Assembly (NCBI GenBank): GCA_002304935.1
Contig: DBPS01000009.1
Location: 1-18,280 of the forward strand
Direction: 5' to 3'
Length of the DNA stretch: 18,280 nt
DNA from: Candidatus Humimicrobium oleiphilum
Lineage (GTDB): Bacteria; Actinomycetota; Humimicrobiia; Humimicrobiales; Humimicrobiaceae
In this document: piece by piece, positions 7,165 through 13,862 of the stretch
How the letters are laid out: the number at the start of each line of letters is the position of its first letter
Position numbering within the stretch: position 1 is the stretch's first letter
Notes under the pieces: model-generated
Databases searched by the model: none
What the model saw: the letters and a program-made list of their open reading frames with translations, nothing else
What the model was told of the DNA's origin: nothing
Position numbers and translations under genes: made by a program

Positions 7165-7184
7165 AGATAAAAGGGGGATTTAAA

Positions 7185-7736
7185 GTGTCCAGGATTGGAA
7201 AATTACCGATTGATATACCATCAGGAGTAGATATAAAAATTGATGGTTCAATGGTGACTGTAAAAGGAAAACTGGGAGAACTTTCACAGGAAATAGGAAG
7301 TTTGATCGATGTTTCCGTTGAAGATAACAAATTAATTGTAAAAAGAAAATCTGATGATAAAACAGGAAGATCGCAGCATGGGCTTTACAGAAGCCTGATC
7401 AGCAATATGGTTCAGGGTGTAAGCACAGGATTCGAAAGAGCTCTTGATATAGTAGGAGTAGGTTACAGAGCAAGCAAGAAAGGTGAGGATCTTGAAATAC
7501 TCATCGGTTATTCAAACCCTGTACTTATTAAAGCAACAAAAGACGTAAGTTTTGATGTGCCGAATCAGAATATTATTCTGGTTAAAGGCATTGACAAACA
7601 AAAAGTCGGAGAAATGGCAAATATGATAAGAAGTGTCAGAAAACCAGAGCCTTACAAAGGTAAAGGTATTAAATATAGAGAAGAAGTAATAAAAAGAAAA
7701 GTGGGCAAAACTACTGCCTCGGGCGGTAAAAAGTAA
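7185..7736 (+). CDS. rplF: 50S ribosomal protein L6
   Basis: L6 lies near the factor-binding stalk base of the large subunit. I place the start at GTG 7185, giving 183 residues beginning (M)SRIGKLPIDIPSGVDI, the family N-terminus. AAGGGGGA lies a few bases ahead. An in-frame start at 7149 would overlap rpsH and add 12 unusual residues. The protein has two tandem L6 folds. GVGYRASKKG marks the start of the second, and the signature PEPYKGKGIKYREEVIKRK is near the end. Confidence 0.96.
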   Translation: MSRIGKLPIDIPSGVDIKIDGSMVTVKGKLGELSQEIGSLIDVSVEDNKLIVKRKSDDKTGRSQHGLYRSLISNMVQGVSTGFERALDIVGVGYRASKKGEDLEILIGYSNPVLIKATKDVSFDVPNQNIILVKGIDKQKVGEMANMIRSVRKPEPYKGKGIKYREEVIKRKVGKTTASGGKK

Positions 7737-7761
7737 ACTTTTTTGATATACAGGAGTTTTT

Positions 7762-8124
7762 ATGAGAACAAAAAAAGAAATCAGGGATACAGCAGAAAGA
7801 CGCAAATTATCAGTCAGAAATAATATAAGAAAATTTTCTGACAGGCCGCGATTATGCGTTTTTAGAAGTAACAAATATATTTATGCTCAGATAATTGATG
7901 ATAAGACTGGAGCTACAATAACCGGTATAACCAGCAGGATGGTAGAAAAAAAGTCTGATGAAAAAGGTACTATCGGAATTTGTTTCAGGACCGGTAAGGC
8001 TCTTGCTGAAAAAGCAAAAGAAAAAAATATTGATAAAGTTGTTTTTGACAGAGGAATGTTCAAATATCATGGCAAGGTAAAAGCTCTGGCTGATGGTGCC
8101 AGAGAAGGTGGTCTAATTTTTTAA
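7762..8124 (+). CDS. rplR: 50S ribosomal protein L18
   Basis: L18 binds 5S rRNA together with L5. The 120-residue length is typical for bacteria. Visible motifs are the basic N-terminal tail with RRKLSVRNNIRK, RPRLCVFRSNKYIYAQIIDD near residues 28-47, and the C-terminal VVFDRGMFKYHGKVKALADG and AREGGLIF. ATG follows ACAGGAGTT. Gaps to rplF and rpsE are 25 and 24 bases. Confidence 0.98.
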   Translation: MRTKKEIRDTAERRKLSVRNNIRKFSDRPRLCVFRSNKYIYAQIIDDKTGATITGITSRMVEKKSDEKGTIGICFRTGKALAEKAKEKNIDKVVFDRGMFKYHGKVKALADGAREGGLIF

Positions 8125-8148
8125 CGGGTGATTTTTAAGGAGGAATTG

Positions 8149-8625
8149 GTGCCTGAGTTTAGCAAAGATAAAGATAATAATTTTGGTGAAAAAGTTCTGA
8201 AGATAAACAGAGTTGCAAAAGTTGTTAAAGGCGGAAGAAGATTTTCTTTTTCTGCTCTGGTTGCCGTAGGAGATATGAATGGTATGGTAGGCGTTGGATT
8301 TGGAAAAGCAAATGAAGTTTCTATAGCCATACAAAAAGGTGTTTATGCTGCAAAAAAGAATATGTTTAAAATTCCTTTGAACAAAGGAACTATCCCGCAT
8401 GAGGTAAATGCCAAAAAGGGTGCGGGTCACGTATTTTTTAAACCGGCTACACAGGGGACCGGAGTTATAGCAGGCGGTCCTGTAAGAGCGATAATGGAGC
8501 TTGCAGGAGTTACAGATGTTGTTGCAAAAATAATAGGTAATTCAAATGCCTTAAGCGTGGTCAATGCAACAGTGTCAGGTTTGAAAAGCCTGCAGTCAAA
8601 CAGCAACATAAATAATAACTCATAA
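8149..8625 (+). CDS. rpsE: 30S ribosomal protein S5
   Basis: S5 helps maintain decoding fidelity and is part of the mRNA entry helicase. I choose GTG 8149, 5 bases after a perfect AAGGAGG (8137-8143). A longer in-frame GTG at 8128 would translate that ribosome-binding site and is rejected. The resulting 158-residue protein has the double-stranded-RNA-binding-like S5 domain (EKVLKINRVAKVVKGGRRF, about residues 14-32) and the C-terminal domain with the segment GAGHVFFKPATQGTGVIAGG. It ends in an Asn/Ser-rich tail. rplO follows after only 17 bases: the gene that normally lies between them, rpmD (L30), is missing. Confidence 0.95.
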   Translation: MPEFSKDKDNNFGEKVLKINRVAKVVKGGRRFSFSALVAVGDMNGMVGVGFGKANEVSIAIQKGVYAAKKNMFKIPLNKGTIPHEVNAKKGAGHVFFKPATQGTGVIAGGPVRAIMELAGVTDVVAKIIGNSNALSVVNATVSGLKSLQSNSNINNNS

Positions 8626-8642
8626 GCTTTTAAGGAGAAGAA

Positions 8643-9095
8643 ATGGTTAATATCAGCGATCTGGGACCAGCTTATGGTTCTTTAAAAAAGAGAAAAAGAG
8701 TAGGGAGAGGCAATGGTTCCGGTCATGGAACGACTTCCTGCAGGGGAAGCAAAGGACAGAAATCACGTTCAGGAGGAGAAAGCAAAACCAGACTTGGTTT
8801 TGAAGGCGGACAGATGCCTTTGCAAAGAAGAATCCCTCATTTGAAGGGATTTAAAAATACCAGAAAAGAAGAGTTTAATATAATTAATGTTTCTCAGCTT
8901 GAAAGATTTGAAGAAGGTAGTGTAATTGATTTTGAAACTCTTTCAAAAGTCGGCATGTTAATGAAAAACAATGCTAAGATAAAAATTCTTGGAAATGGGG
9001 AATTGAAGAAAAAGTATACAGTTAAGGCTAATTATTTTAGCAGTAATGCTGTATCAAAAATAGAAAAAGCTGGTGGTAAAGCGGAGGCAATTTAA
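8643..9095 (+). CDS. rplO: 50S ribosomal protein L15
   Basis: L15 is a late-assembly protein that spans the interior of the large subunit. The 150-residue protein has the long glycine- and arginine-rich N-terminal arm (KRVGRGNGSGHGTTSCRGSK) followed by GFEGGQMPLQRRIPHLKGF, and a compact C-terminal domain ending GGKAEAI. ATG follows TAAGGAGAAG. The stop codon TAA shares its last base with the ATG of secY (TAATG), a common coupling arrangement. rpmD is absent ahead of it. Confidence 0.97.
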   Translation: MVNISDLGPAYGSLKKRKRVGRGNGSGHGTTSCRGSKGQKSRSGGESKTRLGFEGGQMPLQRRIPHLKGFKNTRKEEFNIINVSQLERFEEGSVIDFETLSKVGMLMKNNAKIKILGNGELKKKYTVKANYFSSNAVSKIEKAGGKAEAI

Positions 9096-10357
9096 TGTTT
9101 CGGGCTCTTTTAAATGCTTTTAAAATTAAAGAATTAAGAAACAGAATATTATTTACTATCGGAATACTGGCTGTATACAGATTCGGTGCAAACCTTACAC
9201 TGCCAGGAGTTGATGCGACTGTAATACTTGAACAGGTTGAACAGGGCATAATGGGTATGTTGGATCTTTTTTCCGGTGGTGCTCTGGGTAATTTTTCTGT
9301 TTTCTCTCTGGGTATCATGCCTTATATTACCGCAACTATTATTATGCAGCTTTTACAGGTGGTAATACCAAAGCTTGACCAGCTTGCAAAAGAGGGTGAA
9401 GTAGGCAGAAGAAAGATAAATCAGATATCAAGATATCTTACAGTAGGTCTTGCACTGATGCAGTCAGTAGCGATGACTTTTTACTTCAGGAATTTTGGGG
9501 CAATCCCCAATTTTGACTGGATGCATGTTTTAATGATTATAATAACTCTTACTGCGGGTACGGCTGTTATTATGTGGCTTGGAGAACTTATCAACCTTCA
9601 TGGCGTAGGTAACGGCATATCGCTGATTATTTTTGCTTCGATTATATCCAGAATACCCGGAGGCCTTATCAGTCTGTTCAGGCTCAAAGGGACAAACTGG
9701 TTATTCATAGGTCTTTTTGCTATTTTAACGGTAGGAGTCGTTGTTGCCATAATTATGATTACTCAGGGAGAACGAAGGATACCTGTTCAGTATGCAAAGA
9801 GAATAGTGGGCAGGAAAGTCTTTGGCGGCCAGAGTACCTATATTCCGCTGAAAGTAAATCAGTCTGGTGTAATGCCCATCATCCTTGCTGTATCTGTACT
9901 GCTTTTCCCTGCAACGATTGCACAGTTTATCAATGTCCCGTGGCTGCAATCGATAGCTGAGTGGTTAAGCCCGACAAGGGAAGGCAGGATAAATCCTGTA
10001 TATATAATAATATATTCAGTACTTATAATTATTTTCGCATATTTCTATACTGCGATTTCCTTTAATCCAAATGATACAGCAGAAAATTTAAGGAAATATG
10101 GGGGTTATATACCCGGAATGAGACCTGGCAAGAATACATCTGATTTTCTTTCCCATATTCTGAACAGAATTACACTTCCGGGAGCAATATTTCTGGCAAT
10201 CATAGCTATTCTGCCGGAGATACTAATAGACACATTGGGAATTCCTTTCAAATTCGGCGGCACCTCAGTTATCATTGCAGTGAGCGTTGCACTTGAAACA
10301 ATGAAATGGATAGAATCCCAGCTAATGATGAGAGACTATGAGGGCTTTATAAAATGA
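9095..10357 (+). CDS. secY: Protein translocase subunit SecY
   Basis: SecY is the membrane channel of the Sec translocon, through which secreted and membrane proteins pass. The 420-residue protein has the hydrophobic pattern expected for ten transmembrane helices. Motifs include RFGANLTLPGVD near the N-terminus (plug region follows), LGIMPYITATIIMQLL (helix 2), LGELINLHGVGNGISLIIFA (around residues 161-180), QGERRIPVQYAKR in the large cytoplasmic loop, and NPNDTAENLRKYGGYIPGMR in the late cytoplasmic loop that contacts SecA and the ribosome. It starts at ATG within the stop of rplO, and its own end overlaps adk by four bases (ATGA). Its position among the spc genes is standard. Confidence 0.98.
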   Translation: MFRALLNAFKIKELRNRILFTIGILAVYRFGANLTLPGVDATVILEQVEQGIMGMLDLFSGGALGNFSVFSLGIMPYITATIIMQLLQVVIPKLDQLAKEGEVGRRKINQISRYLTVGLALMQSVAMTFYFRNFGAIPNFDWMHVLMIIITLTAGTAVIMWLGELINLHGVGNGISLIIFASIISRIPGGLISLFRLKGTNWLFIGLFAILTVGVVVAIIMITQGERRIPVQYAKRIVGRKVFGGQSTYIPLKVNQSGVMPIILAVSVLLFPATIAQFINVPWLQSIAEWLSPTREGRINPVYIIIYSVLIIIFAYFYTAISFNPNDTAENLRKYGGYIPGMRPGKNTSDFLSHILNRITLPGAIFLAIIAILPEILIDTLGIPFKFGGTSVIIAVSVALETMKWIESQLMMRDYEGFIK

Positions 10358-10989
10358 GATTGATTATACTCGGAGCGCCTGGTGTTGGAAAAGGGACACA
10401 GGCAAAAAAAATTACAGCAAAATTTAATATTGCACATATTTCTACCGGAGACATATTAAGAGCAGAGATAAGCAATAAAACAGAGCTTGGAAGTAAAGCC
10501 CAGGAATTTGTCTCATCAGGCAGGCTTGTCCCAGATGATCTGATAATGGCAATGATTAAAGACAGATTTAAATCACCAGACCTCGAAAAAGGATTTTTGA
10601 TGGATGGATTTCCAAGAACTATTGAGCAGGCAGAAAAATTTGATGAGATTCTGGATGAGCTAAATCTGAAACTTGATAAAGTAATAAATATTATTCTGGA
10701 TAAAAATGAAATAATCAAAAGGATTACTAACAGAATCGTATGTAATTCCTGTAAAAAAGTTTTTAAGCTGGCTGATTTTTCTGACAGGGAATTAAAATGC
10801 GATTCCTGCAACAGTGTACTTTCAAAAAGAGCTGACGACTCAGAGGTAGTAGTTGTTAAGAGGCTTGAGGTTTATGAAATACAAACCAAACCACTTATAG
10901 AATACTACAGCAATAAAAAGCTTCTTGCTGATATTGATGGTCTGGGTACGGAAGAAGAAATTTTTGAAAGGATCTTAAATCATTTATGA
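10354..10989 (+). CDS. adk: Adenylate kinase with zinc-binding lid
   Basis: Adk interconverts ATP plus AMP with two ADP and so balances adenine nucleotides in the cytoplasm. The 211-residue protein has the P-loop GAPGVGKGTQ at residues 7-16, the AMP-binding stretch STGDILRAEI (30-39) and the MDGFPRT motif (83-89). The lid carries four cysteines, Cys130, Cys133, Cys149 and Cys152, a zinc-binding lid as in many Gram-positive bacteria; E. coli lacks it. Catalytic arginines are likely in KRADD and VKRLEVY. Start and end overlap secY and map by four bases each (ATGA), which fits coupled translation. Confidence 0.97.
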   Translation: MRLIILGAPGVGKGTQAKKITAKFNIAHISTGDILRAEISNKTELGSKAQEFVSSGRLVPDDLIMAMIKDRFKSPDLEKGFLMDGFPRTIEQAEKFDEILDELNLKLDKVINIILDKNEIIKRITNRIVCNSCKKVFKLADFSDRELKCDSCNSVLSKRADDSEVVVVKRLEVYEIQTKPLIEYYSNKKLLADIDGLGTEEEIFERILNHL

Positions 10990-11750
10990 TTATTTTTAAG
11001 TCAGATGATGAAATAAAAATAATGGAGAAAGCTGCAGAACTTGTAGCTAATGTTCTTTTAAAATTAGAAAAGCTTATCAAACCTGGAATTACGACTGAAA
11101 TGCTAGACAGGGAAGCAGAAGATATAATTATAGCTCATAATGCCAGACCGGCTTTTAAAGGCTATAAGGGCAGAATATCAAAAAGGCCTTTTCCTGGGAC
11201 AATATGTGCTTCCATTAATGAAGAAATAGTCCATGGGATACCTGGTAAAAGAAAATTAAGTGAAGGCGATATTATTTCAATCGACGTAGGAGCAAAGCTC
11301 AATGGTTTTTTTGGTGATTCTGCAAGAAGCTATCTTGTTGGAAATTGTGATGATCATGCAAAAAAGCTATTGAAAACAACCTGGGATGCACTAAATGATT
11401 CTATTGACCAATGCATAACCGGGAACAGGCTTGGAGATGTTTCTCATGCAATTGAATCCCGCGCTTTGTCCAATGGCTTTTCGGTTGTTAAGGATTTTGT
11501 AGGACATGGTATCGGCAGAGATATGCATGAGGATCCGCAGGTTTTGAATTATGGACCCAAAAATCAGGGACCGCTGCTGAAAAAAGGAATAGTAATTGCA
11601 ATAGAACCTATGCTTAATGAAGGTGACAGTGATGTTGAGATATTACCTGATTTGTGGACGGTTGTTACCAGGGACAGAAAAAGATCCTGTCATTTTGAAG
11701 ACATGATAGCAATTACTTCTGAAGGTCCGAAAATATTGACAAGAATTTAA
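10986..11750 (+). CDS. map: Type I methionine aminopeptidase
   Basis: Map removes the initiator methionine from new proteins at the ribosome. The 254-residue protein has the bacterial type I length without an N-terminal extension. The metal and catalytic residues are visible: His83 (INEEIVHGIPG), Asp100 and Asp111 (SIDVGAKLNGFFGDSARSY), His174 (FVGHGIGRDMHEDP), His181, Glu207 (AIEPML) and Glu238 (HFEDMIAIT). The usual FEHT motif reads FEDM here, so the residue after the metal-binding Glu differs, but the ligand itself is kept. The ATG overlaps the end of adk by four bases. An 84-base A/T-rich gap with a bulged hairpin follows before infA. Confidence 0.96.
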   Translation: MIIFKSDDEIKIMEKAAELVANVLLKLEKLIKPGITTEMLDREAEDIIIAHNARPAFKGYKGRISKRPFPGTICASINEEIVHGIPGKRKLSEGDIISIDVGAKLNGFFGDSARSYLVGNCDDHAKKLLKTTWDALNDSIDQCITGNRLGDVSHAIESRALSNGFSVVKDFVGHGIGRDMHEDPQVLNYGPKNQGPLLKKGIVIAIEPMLNEGDSDVEILPDLWTVVTRDRKRSCHFEDMIAITSEGPKILTRI

Positions 11751-11751
11751 T

Positions 11752-11807
11752 AAGCAAAAATAAATATGGACTTTTTTTATTGTATTTGATAAATTATTTA
11801 TTTGCTT
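11752..11807 (+). other. Bulged hairpin between map and infA
   Basis: AAGCAAA at 11752-11758 pairs with TTTGCTT at 11801-11807. After a 2-base bulge, TAAAT at 11761-11765 pairs with ATTTA at 11796-11800. That gives 12 pairs around a 30-base loop that contains a run of seven T. The right arm ends about 15 bases before the infA ribosome-binding site. It has two G-C pairs only. It could attenuate, stabilise or mark processing of the transcript between map and infA; no U-tract follows, so it is not a standard terminator. Confidence 0.4.
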
Positions 11808-11821
11808 TCTTGTTGAATATG

Positions 11822-11828
11822 AAAGGAG
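11822..11828 (+). promoter_or_regulatory. Ribosome-binding site that fixes the infA start
   Basis: AAAGGAG lies 6 bases before ATT 11835. An in-frame TGA at 11820-11822 touches this site, and the only codons between it and the conserved IF1 sequence are AAG, GAG, TTT, AAT and ATT. The site therefore supports ATT as the start codon, because no ATG, GTG or TTG is available in the interval. Confidence 0.85.
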
Positions 11829-11834
11829 TTTAAT

Positions 11835-12056
11835 ATTTCGAAGAAAGAAGAAATAATTGAAGTAGAAGGAACCATACTGGAAGCTTTGCCTAATGCGATG
11901 TTTCGGGTTGAGCTTGAAAACGGGCATAAGGTACTTGCTCATATATCCGGAAAGATGAGGATGCATTATATTAAGATTCTTCCCGGAGATATAGTAAAGG
12001 TTGAATTGTCTCCTTATGACCTGACCAGAGGCAGGATTACATACAGGAAGAAATAA
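11835..12056 (+). CDS. infA: Translation initiation factor IF-1, apparent AUU start
   Basis: IF1 blocks the A-site of the 30S subunit during initiation. The coding sequence gives a 73-residue S1-like OB-fold protein. Recognisable parts are EVEGTILEALPNAMFRVELE, then NGHKVLAHISGKMR, and the end ELSPYDLTRGRITYRKK. Family length is 71-73. No ATG, GTG or TTG exists between the in-frame stop at 11820 and the conserved N-terminus. The only sensible start is ATT at 11835 (reading I/M-SKKEEIIEVEG), placed 6 bases after AAAGGAG. The first internal ATG would remove 21 residues and the first beta-strand. AUU starts are rare; the known example is E. coli infC, whose AUU is used for feedback by IF3. A single-base sequencing error (ATT for ATG) is the main alternative. 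Confidence 0.93.
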   Translation: MSKKEEIIEVEGTILEALPNAMFRVELENGHKVLAHISGKMRMHYIKILPGDIVKVELSPYDLTRGRITYRKK

Positions 12057-12085
12057 ATATATTTTAAAGTTAATAGTTTTAAAAA

Positions 12086-12127
12086 ATATTAAAAAATAAA
12101 TATCTTTTGATATTAATTTTTTAATAT
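12086..12127 (+). other. Long A/T-only hairpin between infA and rpmJ
   Basis: ATATTAAAAAAT (12086-12097) pairs perfectly with ATTTTTTAATAT (12116-12127). Inside it AATATC (12099-12104) pairs with GATATT (12109-12114) around a TTTT loop. Only one A-A mismatch interrupts the 18 pairs. A smaller hairpin, CTTA-TTTTT-region-TAAG at 12130-12141, follows at once. This is the strongest inverted repeat in the window and fills much of the 116-base infA-rpmJ gap. It could be an RNA-processing or stability element, or a weak attenuator. It contains only one G-C pair. Confidence 0.55.
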
Positions 12128-12172
12128 ATCTTATTTTTAAGTAAATAATATTTTATTGATAAAGGAAAAAAG

Positions 12173-12286
12173 ATGAAAGTCAGACCATCAGTAAAGAAGA
12201 TATGCAATGATTGCAGGATAATTAGAAGAGAAGGAAAAGTAATGATTATTTGTAAAAATCCTCGTCATAAACAAAAACAAGGTTAA
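12173..12286 (+). CDS. rpmJ: 50S ribosomal protein L36, zinc-binding type
   Basis: L36 is the smallest large-subunit protein and binds 23S rRNA late in assembly. This 37-residue protein (MKVRPSVKKICNDC at its start, ending CKNPRHKQKQG) has the zinc ligands Cys11, Cys14, Cys27 and His32, the classical form. ATG follows AAAGGAAAAAAG. It lies 116 bases after infA and 11 bases before rpsM, the order found in many bacteria. The zinc-free paralogue is not present in the window. Confidence 0.96.
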   Translation: MKVRPSVKKICNDCRIIRREGKVMIICKNPRHKQKQG

Positions 12287-12297
12287 GGGGGAAATAA

Positions 12298-12681
12298 GTG
12301 GCTAGAATTGCTGGAATAGATGTTCCTAAGAACAAGCATATTGTTATTTCTTTAACTTATATTTTTGGTATTGGCAGATCGACTGCGCAGAAGTTATTAT
12401 CGGATCTGGGAATAGAACCGGAAAGAAAAACAAGTGATTTAACTGAAGAAGAAATTATAAAAATAAGGGAATATATAGATACCAATATCAAGGTTGAGGG
12501 AGATCTAAGAAGAGAAGTAAGCCAGAATATTAAAAGGCTTATTGATATTAATTCATATAAAGGAATCAGGCATAAAAGAAGCCTGCCTGTAAGAGGACAA
12601 AGAACTCATACCAATGCCAGGACAAGAAAAGGCAGGAAGCCCTCTGTTGGTATTAAGAAAAAAAGTGTTTCAGTTAAATAA
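12298..12681 (+). CDS. rpsM: 30S ribosomal protein S13
   Basis: S13 sits at the top of the 30S head and contacts P-site tRNA and L5. The 127-residue protein starts (M)ARIAGIDVPKNKHIVISL, has the helix-two-turn-helix region with TYIFGIGRSTAQKLL, and ends with the basic signature GIRHKRSLPVRGQRTHTNAR near residues 92-111 plus a lysine-rich tail. The start is GTG after AAGGGGGAA. It is the first gene of the classical alpha operon. No S4-binding pseudoknot was recognised in the 11-base gap from rpmJ, which is too short for one. Confidence 0.97.
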   Translation: MARIAGIDVPKNKHIVISLTYIFGIGRSTAQKLLSDLGIEPERKTSDLTEEEIIKIREYIDTNIKVEGDLRREVSQNIKRLIDINSYKGIRHKRSLPVRGQRTHTNARTRKGRKPSVGIKKKSVSVK

Positions 12682-12695
12682 TTAGGAGGATAAAT

Positions 12696-13094
12696 TTGGC
12701 AACCAAACAAACTGGTAAAAAAAGAATTAAAAGAAAAGAAAGAAAAAATATTCCTTACGGAATTGCCCATATACAGTCAACTTTTAACAATACAATTGTT
12801 ACGATTACAGATCTTAAAGGCAATACTATTGCCTGGGGCAGTTCAGGCGGCCATGGTTTTAAAGGTTCCAGGAAAAGCACTCCTTTCGCTGCACAGGTTA
12901 CTGCATCAGCTGTTGCAAAGACAGCACAGGAACATGGAGTGGCAAAAGTAGATGTAAAGGTAAAAGGTGTAGGCTCAGGCAGAGAGACTGCAGTGCGTTC
13001 ACTTCAGGCTGTGGGTCTTGAAATCGGTGCAATTACTGATGTTACCCCTATGCCGCACAATGGATGCAGACCGCCAAAAAGAAGAAGGGTATGA
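12696..13094 (+). CDS. rpsK: 30S ribosomal protein S11
   Basis: S11 forms part of the 30S platform near the mRNA exit channel. The 132-residue protein has a lysine-rich N-terminal tail (KQTGKKRIKRKERKN), then IPYGIAHIQSTFNNTIVTIT and the signature GSGRETAVRSLQAVGLEIGA. It ends with PMPHNGCRPPKRRRV, the standard C-terminus. The start is TTG, after AGGAGGATAAA. A frame-shifted short reading frame over the middle of the gene is only a shadow. The stop is TGA. Confidence 0.98.
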   Translation: MATKQTGKKRIKRKERKNIPYGIAHIQSTFNNTIVTITDLKGNTIAWGSSGGHGFKGSRKSTPFAAQVTASAVAKTAQEHGVAKVDVKVKGVGSGRETAVRSLQAVGLEIGAITDVTPMPHNGCRPPKRRRV

Positions 13095-13134
13095 TTTTTA
13101 AAAGATAATATATTTTGATAAGGAGTTATTATAA

Positions 13135-13761
13135 ATGGCAAGACTAAAAGATGCTGTTTGCAAGTTATGCAGAAGAGAAAAAGAGAAACTCTTTCTGAAA
13201 GGACTTAGATGTTTTTCTGATAAATGTGCTGTCACAAAAAAGCCCTATGTTCCAGGACAGAAAGCAAAAATGAGACTTGTTGAGTCTGAGTACTATACAC
13301 AATTAAGAGAGAAACAAAAAACAAAGAGATATTACGGAGTGCTGGAAGCACAATTCTTAAATTATTATATAAAGGCTACCAGGAAAAAAGGTATAACAGG
13401 CGAAATCCTCCTGCAGCAGCTTGAAACAAGGCTTGATAATGTCATTTATCTTATGGGATTTGCTGCTTCAAGAGCGCAGGCCCGTCAGCTGATTTCTCAC
13501 GGACATGTCAAAGTCAATTCCAAAAAAGTCGACATTCCTTCTTATCAGGTTAAACCTGGCCAGGAAATTACGATAGCCGAAAAAAGCAAGGAAATACAAC
13601 CTGTACAGGAAGCCAGGGAAACTGCGGGGAGCATTACAGTTCCTGAATGGCTTGAAGTAGACTTCAAAGCTTTAAAGGGGAAAGTAATAAGAATTCCTGA
13701 AAGAGCTGATATCAAAGCTCCTGTTAATGAGCAGATGATAGTCGAGCTCTATTCTAAATAA
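13135..13761 (+). CDS. rpsD: 30S ribosomal protein S4, zinc-binding form
   Basis: S4 starts assembly of the 30S body and affects decoding fidelity. The 208-residue protein carries an N-terminal zinc site, Cys9, Cys12, Cys26 and Cys31, like S4 of Thermus and unlike E. coli. The S4 RNA-binding domain follows at about residues 95-160 (RLDNVIYLMGFAASRAQARQ, then LISHGHVKVN). The C-terminus VNEQMIVELYSK is typical. ATG follows AAGGAGTT. Its place between rpsK and rpoA is found in many bacteria but not in Bacillus, where rpsD is elsewhere. A 101-base A/T-rich gap separates it from rpoA. Confidence 0.98.
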   Translation: MARLKDAVCKLCRREKEKLFLKGLRCFSDKCAVTKKPYVPGQKAKMRLVESEYYTQLREKQKTKRYYGVLEAQFLNYYIKATRKKGITGEILLQQLETRLDNVIYLMGFAASRAQARQLISHGHVKVNSKKVDIPSYQVKPGQEITIAEKSKEIQPVQEARETAGSITVPEWLEVDFKALKGKVIRIPERADIKAPVNEQMIVELYSK

Positions 13762-13801
13762 TAATTATTTTAATATTTTTTAGAGCTGATTTATTTTTTT
13801 T

Positions 13802-13819
13802 ACTTTATAAATATAAAGT
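13802..13819 (+). other. Hairpin between rpsD and rpoA
   Basis: ACTTTAT (13802-13808) pairs perfectly with ATAAAGT (13813-13819) around the loop AAAT. It lies in the 101-base non-coding gap between rpsD and rpoA, about 30 bases before the rpoA ribosome-binding site. A T-rich run precedes rather than follows it, so it does not look like a + strand terminator. It may be an RNA-stability or processing element, or chance. Confidence 0.3.
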
Positions 13820-13862
13820 TATGATTAATTAGTCTCTCTTATTTTTAGGAGGTTAAGATAAA

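Noticed and set aside
7149..7184. Upstream start for L6 overlapping the end of rpsH
   Set aside because: GTG 7185 has its own AAGGGGGA site and yields the conserved MSRIGK start.
8128..8148. Upstream GTG giving a 7-residue longer S5
   Set aside because: It would translate the AAGGAGG ribosome-binding site itself; GTG 8149 is 5 bases after that site.
11786..11818. Possible promoter before infA (TTGATA with TTGAAT)
   Set aside because: The spacer would be 21 bases and the -10 match is poor; a separate infA promoter cannot be supported.
12107..12134. Possible promoter before rpmJ (TTGATA with TCTTAT)
   Set aside because: The -35-like box lies inside the hairpin and the -10 matches only 4 of 6 bases; such matches are expected by chance in AT-rich DNA.
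12763..12951. Plus-strand 62-residue frame inside rpsK
   Set aside because: It is a frame-shifted shadow of the conserved S11 gene.
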